A stretch of DNA of 64,000 bases from Vasconcelosia minhoensis LEGE 07310 (GTDB taxonomy: Bacteria > Cyanobacteriota > Cyanobacteriia > Phormidesmidales > Phormidesmidaceae). This document shows positions 17,627-24,762 of the stretch, one piece after another. Both the position numbers and the translations under genes were made by a program. The DNA lies in NCBI RefSeq assembly GCF_015207255.1, contig NZ_JADEXG010000011.1:1-64000 (forward strand), in the 5' to 3' direction. The stretch's first letter is position 1. The number at the start of each line of letters is the position of its first letter. A model generated the notes under the pieces. It was not told where the DNA came from and ran no database searches. It saw only the letters and a list, made by a program, of their open reading frames with translations.

Positions 17627-18073
17627 ATGGCACTTGTACGCTGGCAACCCTTCCAGGAAATGGGAGATCTGCAAAGGCAAATGAACCGCCTATTCGACGA
17701 TATGGTCGCCCCTGCTGACCGCCGCGATGGCGTAGGCGCGCTCTTCTCGCCTGCGGCGGAACTAGAAGAGAATGAGGATGCCTATCATCTGAAGCTAGAG
17801 GTTCCAGGCATGGAGCCGGGTGATATCAACGTCGATGTCACCGCCGAAGCTGTTGCGATTACCGGTGAGCGCAAGTCTGAGCAAAAGACCGAGAACAAAG
17901 GCATGACCCGCACGGAGTTCCGCTACGGTAAATTCCAGCGGGTGATTCCCCTGCCGGGCCGGATCAATCACCAAAACGTGTCTGCTGATTATAAGAACGG
18001 CGTGCTCAATCTCAACCTACCCAAAGCCGAAGACGAAAAGAACAAAGTCGTCAGAGTTAACATCGGCCAGTAG
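17627..18073 (+). CDS. hspA: Small heat shock protein, Hsp20/alpha-crystallin family
   Basis: A 148-residue ATP-independent chaperone that holds unfolding proteins and, in cyanobacteria, also stabilises thylakoid membranes. N-terminal ALVRWQPFQEMGDLQRQMNRLFDDM is the class signature; the alpha-crystallin domain spans about 45-142 with LKLEVPGMEPGDINV and the C-terminal strand motif NGVLNLNLPKAE. The C-terminal IxI-like motif VRVNIGQ is relaxed. A strong GAGGAG ribosome site lies within a hairpin directly before the ATG, and a strong hairpin terminator follows at 18123-18156. The gene is therefore a single-gene unit, likely heat controlled at translation. Confidence 0.95.
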   Translation: MALVRWQPFQEMGDLQRQMNRLFDDMVAPADRRDGVGALFSPAAELEENEDAYHLKLEVPGMEPGDINVDVTAEAVAITGERKSEQKTENKGMTRTEFRYGKFQRVIPLPGRINHQNVSADYKNGVLNLNLPKAEDEKNKVVRVNIGQ

Positions 18074-18122
18074 CTGAGCGAGAACGCCCTTCGCAAGCTC
18101 TGACTAAACTTGCCTCATCTTT

Positions 18123-18156
18123 CAGAGTGGTTGCTGATAGCAACCACTCTGTTTTT
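18123..18156 (+). terminator. Rho-independent terminator of hsp20
   Basis: CAGAGTGGTTGC (18123-18134) and GCAACCACTCTG (18140-18151) form a perfect 12-bp stem with a 5-nt loop, followed by TTTTT. It lies 50 bp after the hsp20 stop and before the aroA start, which also argues against starting aroA upstream of it. Confidence 0.9.
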
Positions 18157-18253
18157 ATGCTTTTGCTTCCAAACACCAAACTTAGTAGCCAGTCCAGTAT
18201 TGAATTCGAACAGTAGCGCGGTAGGATTGGTATCGCTGCTCGCCGTGCTAAAT

Positions 18254-19591
18254 GTGACTGAGTCTCTTCTAGAAATTATTGAGCAGCCGCCGCATCAGGT
18301 TTGGCGGCTGCGGCCTCGGGGTGATGGGCTACAGGGGCGAATTCAGGTGCCGGGGGATAAGTCGATATCGCATCGGGCGCTGATGCTGGGCGCGATCGCG
18401 CAGGGCACCACCCGCATTCAAGGGCTGCTGCTGGGCGAAGACCCCCGCAGTACGGCTCGCTGCTTTCAGATGATGGGAGCAAAGCTCTCTGATTTAGAAG
18501 GCGAATGGGTAACGGTGGAGGGCGTCGGCGGACAGCTGCGGGAACCGGCAGCGGTCCTCGACGCGGGCAACTCCGGGACGACCCTGCGGCTGATGCTGGG
18601 GCTGCTGGCCTCACAGCCGGAGCGGTTTTTCTGCGTGACCGGGGATGAATCTTTGCGATCGCGACCTATGTCCCGCGTGATCCTGCCCTTGACTCGAATG
18701 GGCGCAGCGATTTGGGGACGGCAGGGCCATACTTTAGCGCCGCTGGCCGTGCAGGGCCAGTCCCTTAGGCCGATTCACTACCATTCGCCGATTGCTTCGG
18801 CCCAGGTCAAATCCTGTATTCTGCTGGCTGGGCTCGGCATAGACGGACAGACCACCGTCACTGAGCCCAGCCTCTCCCGCGACCACAGTGAGCGGATGCT
18901 GCGGGCCTTCGGGGCCGAGATTACGACGGATACCGAAACCCACAGCGTCACCGTCAGCGGCCCGGCCCGGCTTCAGGGGCAGACGGTGGTGGTGCCAGGC
19001 GACATTAGCTCGGCGGCGTTTTGGCTGGTGGCGGCGGCGACGGTGCCGGGCTCGGATTTGCTAATTGAGAACGTCGGGGTCAATCCCACCCGCACGGGTG
19101 TGCTCGAAGCGTTGCAGCACATGGACGCCGACATTACCTTAGTGAATGAGCGCCAGGTGACCGGCGAGCCCGTCGCCGACCTGCGGGTGCGCTATCGTCC
19201 GCTCAAGGCCTGCAAGCTAGCGGGCGACCTGATTCCCCGGCTGATTGATGAGGTGCCGATTCTAGCCGTCGCGGCGCTGGCGGCCCGGGGAACGACCGTA
19301 ATTCGCGACGCGGCTGAGCTGCGGGTGAAAGAAAGCGATCGGCTGGCGGTGATGGCAACCCAGCTTGGCAAAATGGGGGGACAGGTGACTGAGCTACCGG
19401 ACGGGCTGGAAATTACCGGCGGGGTTCCCCTAAAAGGCGCTGAAGTCGATAGCCATACGGACCATCGGATTGCCATGGCGCTCGCGATCGTGGCCCTCCA
19501 GGCTCAGGGTGCCACCCAGATCAGCCGCGCCGAAGCCGCTGCCGTTTCCTATCCGACCTTCAGCCAAACTCTGGCCCAGGTCTGCCGCTAG
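18254..19591 (+). CDS. aroA: 3-phosphoshikimate 1-carboxyvinyltransferase (EPSP synthase)
   Basis: This enzyme joins shikimate-3-phosphate and phosphoenolpyruvate in the sixth step of aromatic amino acid synthesis. Conserved blocks are [33 protein letters not shown], a [10 protein letters not shown] loop and, near the end, [14 protein letters not shown] and [14 protein letters not shown] at 18254 gives 445 residues, near the usual length; another GTG lies at 18245. The frame continues upstream to 18110, but that part is unconserved and crosses the hsp20 terminator. The active-site block keeps Gly in AGNSGT (class I versus II is not decided here). No partner aro genes are adjacent. Confidence 0.92.
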   Translation: MTESLLEIIEQPPHQVWRLRPRGDGLQGRIQVPGDKSISHRALMLGAIAQGTTRIQGLLLGEDPRSTARCFQMMGAKLSDLEGEWVTVEGVGGQLREPAAVLDAGNSGTTLRLMLGLLASQPERFFCVTGDESLRSRPMSRVILPLTRMGAAIWGRQGHTLAPLAVQGQSLRPIHYHSPIASAQVKSCILLAGLGIDGQTTVTEPSLSRDHSERMLRAFGAEITTDTETHSVTVSGPARLQGQTVVVPGDISSAAFWLVAAATVPGSDLLIENVGVNPTRTGVLEALQHMDADITLVNERQVTGEPVADLRVRYRPLKACKLAGDLIPRLIDEVPILAVAALAARGTTVIRDAAELRVKESDRLAVMATQLGKMGGQVTELPDGLEITGGVPLKGAEVDSHTDHRIAMALAIVALQAQGATQISRAEAAAVSYPTFSQTLAQVCR

Positions 19592-19767
19592 CAGGTGCGA
19601 AAAGCGGTGATTACGGGAACCTTAGGTCATACATAGGATAAATTTGTGAAGCAAGACAGCCGTCAGCTTTATAGGCGATAGCTCAACTTAAGGGACTTTA
19701 GCCAGCGTACAGCAGCGCTCTGGCGTTATCACCACCGTCCAGGCAGGCGGGTTTCCGGGTCAGGTCT

Positions 19768-21510
19768 ATGCAAAAAATTTTAGTCATCCACCCCCCTAAC
19801 CAGGCTCGGTTGGCAATTGAAACGCTGCTTGAGAACGCTGGGTTTGAAGCTGTCATAGCAGACAATGGGGTCACCGGGCTGCAGGCGGCTCAGCAGCAGC
19901 GGCCCGACCTTGTCGTTTGTCATCGCAACCTCAACGGCCTGAGCGGGGAGCAGGTTCTGATTGCCGTTCGTGAGGCCGCAGAGCTGGCGCTGACTCCATT
20001 AATTCTGCTGACGGATAGCGACGACCGAGCTCAGATACGCCGCGGCATGGCGCTGGGGGCAAACGACTGCCTAGCCGCTCCCTTCACGACCGAAGAGCTA
20101 ATCGACACAATCGCTGCCCGACTGAAGCTACGAACAGCGACCAGCGATCGCTATGTCGCCATCCTGCGTAAAACCGCTGAACGGCTGAATCGGCTGGCCT
20201 ACTACGACAGCCTTACTGACCTGCCAAACTATCAGCTATTGCACCAGCGGCTCAGCCAGGCCGTGGAGAGCTCCCAACAAACTCGCCAGCCGATGGCTCT
20301 ACTGACGCTCAGCCTCGACCGGCTGCGGCAGGTCAACAACGTGATGGGTTACCCAGCCGGGGATGAACTGATCAAAGCCTCGGCCCAGCGGCTCCAGGCC
20401 TGCCTGCCCCCAGGCGCTACCCTGGCTCGGCTGACGGCCCACCAATTTACCATTGTCCTGCCGGAACTGGATGGAATTGCCCAGGCGAGTCAGCTCGCCG
20501 GCAAGCTGATCGATGCCCTGAGCCGACCGTTCTCCCTGCCGGGACAGGAAGTCTTTATGACCATCAGCATTGGCATCGCAATCTGTCCTGACCATAGCGA
20601 AGACATCAATACGCTGCTGCGCCAGGCAGACGCAGCCCTGAGCTGGGCAAAAAATCAAAAGAGCAGCTCTTACCAGGTCTTTCACGACAGCATGCCGGTG
20701 ATTTCGGGGGCGCAGCTGACGATGGAAACCTGGCTGCGGTATGCGCTAGAGCGGGGCGAGTTTGAGCTGCACTATCAGCCGCAGCTGGGGCTGCGCTCCG
20801 GCTGTCTCGAAGGGGCTGAGGCGCTGATTCGCTGGCGGCATCCGCAGCAGGGCTTTATTCCGCCGCTAGATTTTATTCCGCTGGCAGAGGAGACCGGGCT
20901 AATTTTGCCAATTGGCCAGTGGGTACTGGAAACCGCCTGTCAGCAGGCCAGACAGTGGCAGGTCAAAAAACTGAGCTTGAGCCATGTCGCTGTGAACCTG
21001 TCGAGCGTCCAATTCAACCAGCCCGACCTGATTGACTGCGTCGCCCAGGCACTGGCCACAAACGACCTGCACCCCAGTCAGCTAGAACTAGAAGTGACGG
21101 AAACTGCCCTGATGCAGGATGCCGCCCAGGCGGTTGAGACCCTCAATCAGCTAAAGGCGCTGGGCATTCGCCTTTCGGTAGACGACTTTGGCACCGGCTA
21201 CTCTTCCCTCAGCTATCTGAAGCATCTGCCCATTGACACGCTCAAAATCGATAACTGCTTTGTGCGTGGAGTCACCCAGGATACGAAGAACCAGATTATC
21301 CTCCAGTCCACGATTGAAATGGCTCACCGACTCGGGCTCAGTATCGTGGCGGAAGGTGTCGAAACCGAGCCTGAGAAAACCCTGCTGGTTCAATATCACT
21401 GCGACTTTTTGCAGGGATACTGGATTGGCCGCCCAATGCCAGCAGCGGCGCTAGAGGACTGTCTAACGGGGCAAGACAAAGTCGGCTCAATCGCTAAATT
21501 CGTGACTTAA
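19768..21510 (+). CDS. Pseudo-receiver, degenerate GGDEF and intact EAL protein
   Basis: A 580-residue cytoplasmic c-di-GMP protein with three domains. The N-terminal receiver (1-120) has lost phosphoacceptor chemistry: the Asp site reads VVCHRN (His52), the acidic pocket reads VIHPPN, and the conserved Lys is replaced in AAPF. The GGDEF domain (about 145-310) has TAHQF at 223-227 in place of GGDEF, so cyclase activity is unlikely. The EAL domain (about 325-570) keeps EALIRW (Glu351), the ELEVTE block, VDDFGTGYSSL, LKID, VAEGVET and the final LQGYWIGRP, so phosphodiesterase activity is expected. Net effect: probably lowers c-di-GMP under control not based on phosphorylation. Confidence 0.9.
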   Translation: MQKILVIHPPNQARLAIETLLENAGFEAVIADNGVTGLQAAQQQRPDLVVCHRNLNGLSGEQVLIAVREAAELALTPLILLTDSDDRAQIRRGMALGANDCLAAPFTTEELIDTIAARLKLRTATSDRYVAILRKTAERLNRLAYYDSLTDLPNYQLLHQRLSQAVESSQQTRQPMALLTLSLDRLRQVNNVMGYPAGDELIKASAQRLQACLPPGATLARLTAHQFTIVLPELDGIAQASQLAGKLIDALSRPFSLPGQEVFMTISIGIAICPDHSEDINTLLRQADAALSWAKNQKSSSYQVFHDSMPVISGAQLTMETWLRYALERGEFELHYQPQLGLRSGCLEGAEALIRWRHPQQGFIPPLDFIPLAEETGLILPIGQWVLETACQQARQWQVKKLSLSHVAVNLSSVQFNQPDLIDCVAQALATNDLHPSQLELEVTETALMQDAAQAVETLNQLKALGIRLSVDDFGTGYSSLSYLKHLPIDTLKIDNCFVRGVTQDTKNQIILQSTIEMAHRLGLSIVAEGVETEPEKTLLVQYHCDFLQGYWIGRPMPAAALEDCLTGQDKVGSIAKFVT

Positions 21511-21600
21511 GGTTTAGTCCTGCTCACAGATACCGTAATCTTGCTCAAGCCCATGGGAATATTAGATACAAACCGCGGCGGGTGCTGCCTTAAGGATTCT

Positions 21601-22053
21601 ATGTGGCAACGGTTTAACAACTGGGTTGACAGTGCAAAGGTCTATCGCGACCTCTGCCCTGATTTTACAGTTCGCCATCAGGTCAACCGCTGGCTGCGAT
21701 CGCGGCGTCGGGCGCTGCGTTTTGAAGACTGGTGCCAGGTTTTTATTCCAGATATCCTGCCAGAGCGACCGCGATCGCGACAGCTGCTAGCCTTTATTTA
21801 CAATTCCTTTGAGCATTACTCAGGGCTGGAATTCAGCCGGGTACGGCCGGAGGATCGGTTCATTGCCGACCTCCAGTTTCCGCTGGTCTGCTGGTTTGAC
21901 TGGCCGCTGACCTTTTGCGATGACTTTGCCGAGACCTTTGGGCACGACCTCAGCAGCCTGTTTGACGAAGCGGAATTCAAGACCCTGCAAGAGCTGGTGA
22001 CGTTCCTGTCCCGACAGCTCAACCTGGGCGACACCGTCGCACCGACGACCTGA
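21601..22053 (+). CDS. Small cyanobacterial protein with acyl-carrier-like C-terminus
   Basis: About 150 residues from the ATG with AAGGA 5 nt upstream; a TTG at 21541 would add 20 unconserved residues. The N-terminal half is basic and aromatic (RHQVNRWLRSRRRALRFEDWCQVF). The C-terminal half (about 90-145) follows the helix pattern of acyl carrier proteins: VRPEDRFIADL, then DWPLTFCDDFAETFG, then TLQELVTFL. The phosphopantetheine Ser at the start of helix II is missing, as in some DUF1493-like proteins. A carrier function is therefore unlikely; a binding role is possible. It precedes ycf3 with an 84-bp gap. I do not recognise a characterised homologue. Confidence 0.7.
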   Translation: MWQRFNNWVDSAKVYRDLCPDFTVRHQVNRWLRSRRRALRFEDWCQVFIPDILPERPRSRQLLAFIYNSFEHYSGLEFSRVRPEDRFIADLQFPLVCWFDWPLTFCDDFAETFGHDLSSLFDEAEFKTLQELVTFLSRQLNLGDTVAPTT

Positions 22054-22137
22054 GCGATGTAACGCTGGATTGCCGAATTTTCCACCTGGTCACGAGGAGC
22101 GCTAAATTATAGTTGGCCTTCTTGCTGGATTAGACCT

Positions 22138-22659
22138 ATGCCTAGAACCCAGAAAAACGATAACTTCATCGACAAGTCTTTTACGGTCATGGCAGACATG
22201 ATTCTAAAGATGATGCCGACTAAAAAGCAGGCCAAAGAGGCGTTTGCTTACTACCGCGACGGGATGTCGGCCCAGTCCGATGGCGAATATGCCGAAGCGA
22301 TGGACAATTACCAAGAAGCCCTGCGGCTCGAAGAGGACCCCTATGATAAGAGCTACATTCTCTACAATATGGGCCTGATCAACGCTAGTAATGGCGAGCA
22401 TGAGATTGCCCTAGAGCGCTACCAGGCCGCCTTAGAGCTGAATCCACGGATGATTCAGGCGCTCAACAATACGGCGGTGATTTACCATTACAAGGGCGAA
22501 CAGGCCGAGGCGGCCGGTGATAAGCAGCAGGCTGACGCCTGCTTTGACGAAGCGGCTAAATATTGGATGGAAGCCATCCGCATCGCTCCGAATAACTACA
22601 TTGAAGCTCAAAACTGGCTCAAGACCACAGGCCGGATGAATATCGACGTTTTGTATTAA
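22138..22659 (+). CDS. ycf3: Photosystem I assembly protein Ycf3
   Basis: Ycf3 is a thylakoid-associated TPR protein that helps assemble PsaA/PsaB and peripheral subunits into photosystem I. The 173-residue protein starts [22 protein letters not shown], the family hallmark, and has three TPR units (about 35-68, 72-105 and 120-155) with typical Ala/Gly/Tyr spacing such as [17 protein letters not shown] and [14 protein letters not shown]. Length and sequence match chloroplast and cyanobacterial Ycf3. It lies 15 bp upstream of gatC, so the two are probably co-transcribed. psaC, a photosystem I subunit, is elsewhere in this window (59295). Confidence 0.97.
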   Translation: MPRTQKNDNFIDKSFTVMADMILKMMPTKKQAKEAFAYYRDGMSAQSDGEYAEAMDNYQEALRLEEDPYDKSYILYNMGLINASNGEHEIALERYQAALELNPRMIQALNNTAVIYHYKGEQAEAAGDKQQADACFDEAAKYWMEAIRIAPNNYIEAQNWLKTTGRMNIDVLY

Positions 22660-22674
22660 CGCTTGAGCTTTACC

Positions 22675-22965
22675 ATGATTGACCTCGAACAAGTCCGCAA
22701 GGTTGCCCATCTCGCCCGCTTAGAGCTGACGCCGGCGGAAGAGTCCCAGTTTACGACCCAGCTCAGCAATATTCTGGAATATGTGCAGCAGCTTGATACG
22801 CTGGACACGGCCAACGTGGAGCCGACGACCCGGGCAATCGAGGTGAGTAATATTACCCGGCCCGACCAGCTTCAGCCTTTTCCAGAGCGCGAATCGATTT
22901 TGGCAGAGGCCCCTGAGCGCGAGGATGACTTTTTCAAGGTGCCCAAAATTTTGGATGACGATTAA
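22675..22965 (+). CDS. gatC: Asp-tRNA(Asn)/Glu-tRNA(Gln) amidotransferase subunit C
   Basis: GatC stabilises the GatA-GatB amidotransferase that converts mischarged Glu-tRNA(Gln) to Gln-tRNA(Gln). The 96-residue protein has VRKVAHLARLELTPAE and the later block with RPDQLQPFPERESILAEAPEREDDFFKVPKIL, both diagnostic. I chose the ATG at 22675; the frame has a TTG at 22663. gatA and gatB are not nearby, which is usual in cyanobacteria. Confidence 0.95.
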   Translation: MIDLEQVRKVAHLARLELTPAEESQFTTQLSNILEYVQQLDTLDTANVEPTTRAIEVSNITRPDQLQPFPERESILAEAPEREDDFFKVPKILDDD

Positions 22966-23363
22966 TGCAGCGTTGGCGCAGGCGGCCAGTCGCAGGAGCG
23001 CAAAGACTTCGATAGAGAATTGCAGGCTGTTAGCGCTAAATCAGACGACAGCAACTGTTCTTTATTCTGCCCAGATTCAGCCATTTCGCCAAACTGGCAC
23101 AGCTAATATCTACGACTTTAGGTCATTTGAAGAGCATTTCTCTCAACCACCTCAGTAAACTGTCCCTTGCCTATCCGCAGGGACTAGGGCAGCGAGATAC
23201 AACAGTAATAAGCAAACGGAAGCCCAACTAAACCAGACCTGCTTCTGATTGCTAATTTCTCAGCCTTTGTCTTTTTGAGTGTCGCGACTAGAAAAGGTCA
23301 GAGGTCACGAGAGATCAATTCACGCTTATGGTTCCATCGACACATCTTTAGAGGTATCAACTG
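22966..23363. other. Gap between gatC and outer-membrane-like gene
   Basis: This 398-bp stretch has no frame I believe in. A 6-bp GTCCCT/AGGGAC inverted repeat near 23161-23183 could belong to a weak terminator but lacks a T tract. The right end carries the ribosome binding site AGAGG about 10 nt before the next ATG. The length leaves room for a long leader or small RNA, but nothing recognisable is seen. Confidence 0.5.
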
Positions 23364-23840
23364 ATGAAATTCAACGCACGCATTTTGGCTCCTTTTGGTC
23401 TTGCTGCTGCCGCCCTGGTAGCTCTCCCCCTCGGTGCTAGCGCCCAAACGGCGCAGACGGGCTATAACTACGTCGGCATCGGTGGCGGTGATGAAGGCTT
23501 TACCGTCAATGGTAAAATTGCCGTTGCCAACAACATCTCTGTTCGTCCAGCGGTTAGCACCGACTTCGATTTTGACGACAGCGAAGATGTTTCCTACCTG
23601 CTGCCGATTACCTACGACTTCAACTCACCCGAGCCTTCGGGGCGGCTGCTTCCTTTTGCTGGAGCGGGTATCCGCGGCGATATCGGTGACGACAGCACGG
23701 TTGACTTTGCCGTAACCGCTGGGACCGACTACCGGATCAACAATCGTCTGATTGCGAACGGCTCTCTCAACTGGGCTCCTTTTGCAGAGAACAGCCGCGA
23801 CGATGTTAACTTCACCGTCGGTTTGGGTTACGCCTTCTAG
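23364..23840 (+). CDS. Small outer-membrane beta-barrel-like protein
   Basis: A 158-residue exported protein. Residues 1-27 form a clear signal peptide (basic start, LAAAALVALPLG core, cleavage after ASA). The mature part alternates polar and hydrophobic residues in strands (VGIGGGDEGFTVNGKIAV, VSYLLPITYDF, RLLPFAGAGIRGDI, FAVTAGTDYRI, NFTVGLGYAF) and ends in Phe, the outer-membrane insertion signal. This fits an eight-stranded barrel of the OmpW/OmpX size class. Its substrate or role is unknown. It is a single gene closed by the palindromic terminator at 23910-23943. Confidence 0.8.
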   Translation: MKFNARILAPFGLAAAALVALPLGASAQTAQTGYNYVGIGGGDEGFTVNGKIAVANNISVRPAVSTDFDFDDSEDVSYLLPITYDFNSPEPSGRLLPFAGAGIRGDIGDDSTVDFAVTAGTDYRINNRLIANGSLNWAPFAENSRDDVNFTVGLGYAF

Positions 23841-23909
23841 ACAGACAATGACTCTCGGTGAGCCGGTTTAACCGCCTTTCCGAATGATCTGAACTGTCAT
23901 TAGCGCCTG

Positions 23910-23943
23910 AAGACTCTCTCGGAATATATTCCGAGAGAGTCTT
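23910..23943. terminator. Bidirectional palindromic terminator
   Basis: AAGACTCTCTCGGAATA and its exact complement form a perfect 34-bp palindrome between the 3' ends of two convergent genes (stops at 23840 and 23969). On the + strand it is followed by the T-rich CTTTCTTG. It probably terminates transcription from both sides. Confidence 0.75.
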
Positions 23944-23968
23944 TCTTGTTCATTTTTTCGCCGTAGCT

Positions 23969-24349
23969 TCAGCGACCGCTAGCTGCCCCCCGAGCTGGGA
24001 ACAGTTCAGCGTATTCATCAGATAGGTTCGTGCGTAGATGATTGAACTGACCGGGAGTCACAGCCTCTTCGATCACCGCGAAGATTGCCCGGACCTGATC
24101 TCGCGCTTCGGTCACTTCTATTCCAGCTTTGTCTGCGATCGCGCTGTAGAACTCATCTAAACTCATGTAGGTGCCGTTCTCACCCTCGTGCCCACGCAGA
24201 TACTGGCCTAGCTCTTCGGGGATTTGGGCTGCTAGGTCTTTCGCCTCGTCACCGTACATCCGGTTGGCAAGAACTTCAAACGTTGCGCGGATAGACTTTT
24301 CAGCCGTCTGACGGGAAGCTAAGGATCGAGAATTAAATAACTTGACCAT
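23969..24349 (-). CDS. DUF2267 protein
   Basis: A 126-residue soluble helical protein of the DUF2267 family. Characteristic blocks are AEKSIRATFEVLANRMYGDEAKDLAAQIPEELG and FYSAIADKAGIEVTEARDQVRAIFAVIEEAVTPGQFNHLRTNLSDEYAELF, read as two helical repeats. Function in the family is not established. The frame runs upstream to 24610, but that section crosses a dispersed palindromic repeat and gives LSPGERAGVR-type nonsense, so I start at the ATG at 24349. No clear ribosome binding site is visible, so a start slightly inside (for example at Met31) cannot be excluded. Confidence 0.75.
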   Translation of the reverse strand: MVKLFNSRSLASRQTAEKSIRATFEVLANRMYGDEAKDLAAQIPEELGQYLRGHEGENGTYMSLDEFYSAIADKAGIEVTEARDQVRAIFAVIEEAVTPGQFNHLRTNLSDEYAELFPARGAASGR

Positions 24350-24366
24350 TTGTGCATGTCTCGCGG

Positions 24367-24448
24367 CCCTCACCCCGGCCCTCTCCCCGGGGGAGAGGGA
24401 GCTAGATCCGGCCCCCTTCTCCCCCGGGAGAAGGGTTGGGGATGAGGG
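24367..24448. repeat. Dispersed GC-rich palindromic repeat
   Basis: CCCTCACCCC at the left and GGGGATGAGGG at the right are inverted copies enclosing two further hairpins (CCCTCTCCCC/GGGGAGAGGG and CTTCTCCC/GGGAGAAG). This pattern is a common non-coding interspersed repeat in cyanobacteria and other bacteria. It explains the false upstream extension of the DUF2267 frame. Confidence 0.75.
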
Positions 24449-24762
24449 CTCGGGAGTTGTGCATCTTATTAAATCCTTGATCCTAAACCGGCAGTTGCCT
24501 GAGCTTTGTCTAAGAATTCGATGTATTTCATAAAGCCTCTCTTGGGGTTGGATCAAACAATGCATTGCAGCATCAATTGCGCATCCCGTCACCCAGAATA
24601 CAGTCAGCAAAATTCTGACCTCAGCTCGAGGACTGAGTAGGGGCTGCGTTACAGGATACTAAAGATTAATATAAAAAAACCTGATTATTCCTTCATCGCT
24701 CAAAAGAGCCGTTTCAATCCCTTTCAATTGGCAGACGGCAACGGAAATAGGTCTTTCATTAG
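24449..24762. other. Gap between repeat and fusion gene
   Basis: About 314 bp without a gene that I can support. It contains short A/T runs near 24670-24700 and no clear hairpin terminator for the leftward gene ending at 24763. The promoter for the DUF2267 gene should lie here or within the repeat. Confidence 0.5.

Noticed and set aside
18110-18253. Upstream extension of aroA
   Set aside because: It runs across the hsp20 terminator and lacks conserved residues, so the GTG at 18254 (or 18245) is preferred.
24350-24610. 87-residue N-terminal extension of the DUF2267 protein
   Set aside because: It reads through a dispersed palindromic repeat and contains no conserved sequence.
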